Shown here piece after piece: positions 63,467 to 64,000 of a stretch of 64,000 nt of DNA. The stretch covers positions 744,001 to 808,000 of the forward strand of contig NZ_JAAQQR010000001.1 of the NCBI RefSeq assembly GCF_011742555.1. The letters run 5' to 3'. Position 1 is the first letter of the stretch, and the number at the start of each line of letters is the position of its first letter. The notes below the pieces were generated by a model that worked only from the letters and a program-made list of their open reading frames with translations, did not search any database and had not been told where the DNA came from. This stretch comes from Luteibacter jiangsuensis (GTDB taxonomy: Bacteria; Pseudomonadota; Gammaproteobacteria; Xanthomonadales; Rhodanobacteraceae). The position numbers and the translations under genes are program-made.

Positions 63467-64000
63467 GGGGCGAACTGTTCGTCGAGGATGCGTTGCTGGA
63501 GATTGTGCTCGGGATCGAACAGGAGGCGTACCGCGTTACGACGGGACTGCCTCACCTCGACCGAACGCACGTCGCGCACTTCGTGGAAGTCGGCCGTGGC
63601 GCTGATCGGGCGCTTGTTCGGATCCTTTGTGTCGAAACCCACCCGGGTGGCATGCGGGAGGATGGCGCCGCGCCAGCGACGAGGCCGGAACGGACTGATG
63701 GGCGTGAGCGCCAGCACGTTCGCGTCCAGCGGCAGGATGGGGCCATGCGCCGAGAGGTTGTAGGCCGTGGAGCCGGCGGGCGTGCAGACGAGGATGCCGT
63801 CGCAGACCAGTTCGTCGAGTTTTACCTCGCCGTTCAGGCTCACTTTCAGGTGGGCCGCCTGGTTCGTCTGCCGCAACAGCGCCACCTCGTTGAATGCCAG
63901 CGCGCGGTGTTCGACGCCGTCGCAACAGATGCTGTGCATTTCCAGCGGGTGCAGCACTGCCGGATGTGCCTTCTCGATGCGGTCGGGAAGGTGGTCGACA
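63463..64000 (-). CDS. nadK: NAD kinase (partial, N-terminus beyond the window)
   Basis: The C-terminal 178 residues of an NAD kinase, which phosphorylates NAD to NADP; the frame is open to the right edge. [23 protein letters not shown] is the conserved NAD-binding block, shown here as two parts, [13 protein letters not shown] and [21 protein letters not shown] holds the conserved Asn-Glu pair. [18 protein letters not shown] matches the oligomerisation strand. Upstream GGDGT catalytic motif must lie outside the window. Confidence 0.9.
   Translation of the reverse strand, partial: VDHLPDRIEKAHPAVLHPLEMHSICCDGVEHRALAFNEVALLRQTNQAAHLKVSLNGEVKLDELVCDGILVCTPAGSTAYNLSAHGPILPLDANVLALTPISPFRPRRWRGAILPHATRVGFDTKDPNKRPISATADFHEVRDVRSVEVRQSRRNAVRLLFDPEHNLQQRILDEQFAP

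Overview
The window is high-GC, gene-dense bacterial chromosome. The gene content (an aryl-polyene/xanthomonadin-type pigment cluster, fused IcmF, class 2 PyrD, and palindromic TAGGAGCGCGCC-type repeats) suggests a gammaproteobacterium of the Xanthomonadales, most like Rhodanobacteraceae (Luteibacter/Dyella/Rhodanobacter). That placement is inference from gene content, not from a marker-gene comparison.

Layout. 1-6.4 kb: a cut-off DUF5916 outer-membrane-type protein, a LysR regulator divergent from an aldehyde dehydrogenase, a periplasmic cyclophilin, a DUF3014 protein and an SGNH hydrolase. 6.5-13.1 kb: icmF, an alpha/beta hydrolase, a WXXGXW-type exported protein, leucine dehydrogenase and a 42-residue ORF. 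13.5-24.5 kb: a tightly overlapping 13-gene operon for an aryl polyene lipid: two ACPs, three ketosynthases, a chain-length factor, a hot-dog dehydratase, a ketoreductase, a thioesterase, a methyltransferase, a glycosyltransferase, two acyltransferases and one unusual membrane/dehydratase fusion. 24.5-36.7 kb: isovaleryl-CoA dehydrogenase, a NalP-like S8 autotransporter, thiolase, an Ala/Gln/Asp lipoprotein, methylcrotonyl-CoA carboxylase beta, xseA, an aldehyde dehydrogenase, a flavin disulfide reductase and tRNA-Arg(CCU). 37-45.1 kb: an Rhs (YD-repeat) locus. 45.5-49.9 kb: ALDH7-type dehydrogenase, methyltransferase, pyrD, murB. 50.0-52.3 kb: two further stand-alone Rhs 'tip' genes. 52.4-64 kb: ppk1 behind a probable Pho box, a membrane diguanylate cyclase, a four-gene catabolic run (glutaryl-CoA dehydrogenase, GNAT, GST, fused 2-oxoacid dehydrogenase E1), an EamA transporter, a 5'-nucleotidase and a cut-off nadK.

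How genes fit together. Leucine dehydrogenase, the fused E1, isovaleryl-CoA dehydrogenase, MCC beta, thiolase and IcmF form a dispersed branched-chain amino/acyl-CoA catabolic set; the ALDH7 enzyme and glutaryl-CoA dehydrogenase suggest lysine breakdown. The pigment operon is compact and lacks an exporter and an intact aryl-CoA ligase within the window.

The most unusual feature is the Rhs system. The YD-repeat shell ends at a TGA just before the RHS-associated core motif, and that core plus effector is a separate gene (in the same frame, with its own ribosome binding site). Two more genes of the same core-plus-effector design lie 5 kb downstream after murB. Their effector ends are related to each other and show a His...Cys pattern like clan CD cysteine peptidases. 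Two paralogous proteins of unknown family and a lipoprotein precede the shell. No immunity gene is evident. A second notable point is that a palindromic repeat supplies the TAG stop codons of three neighbouring genes.
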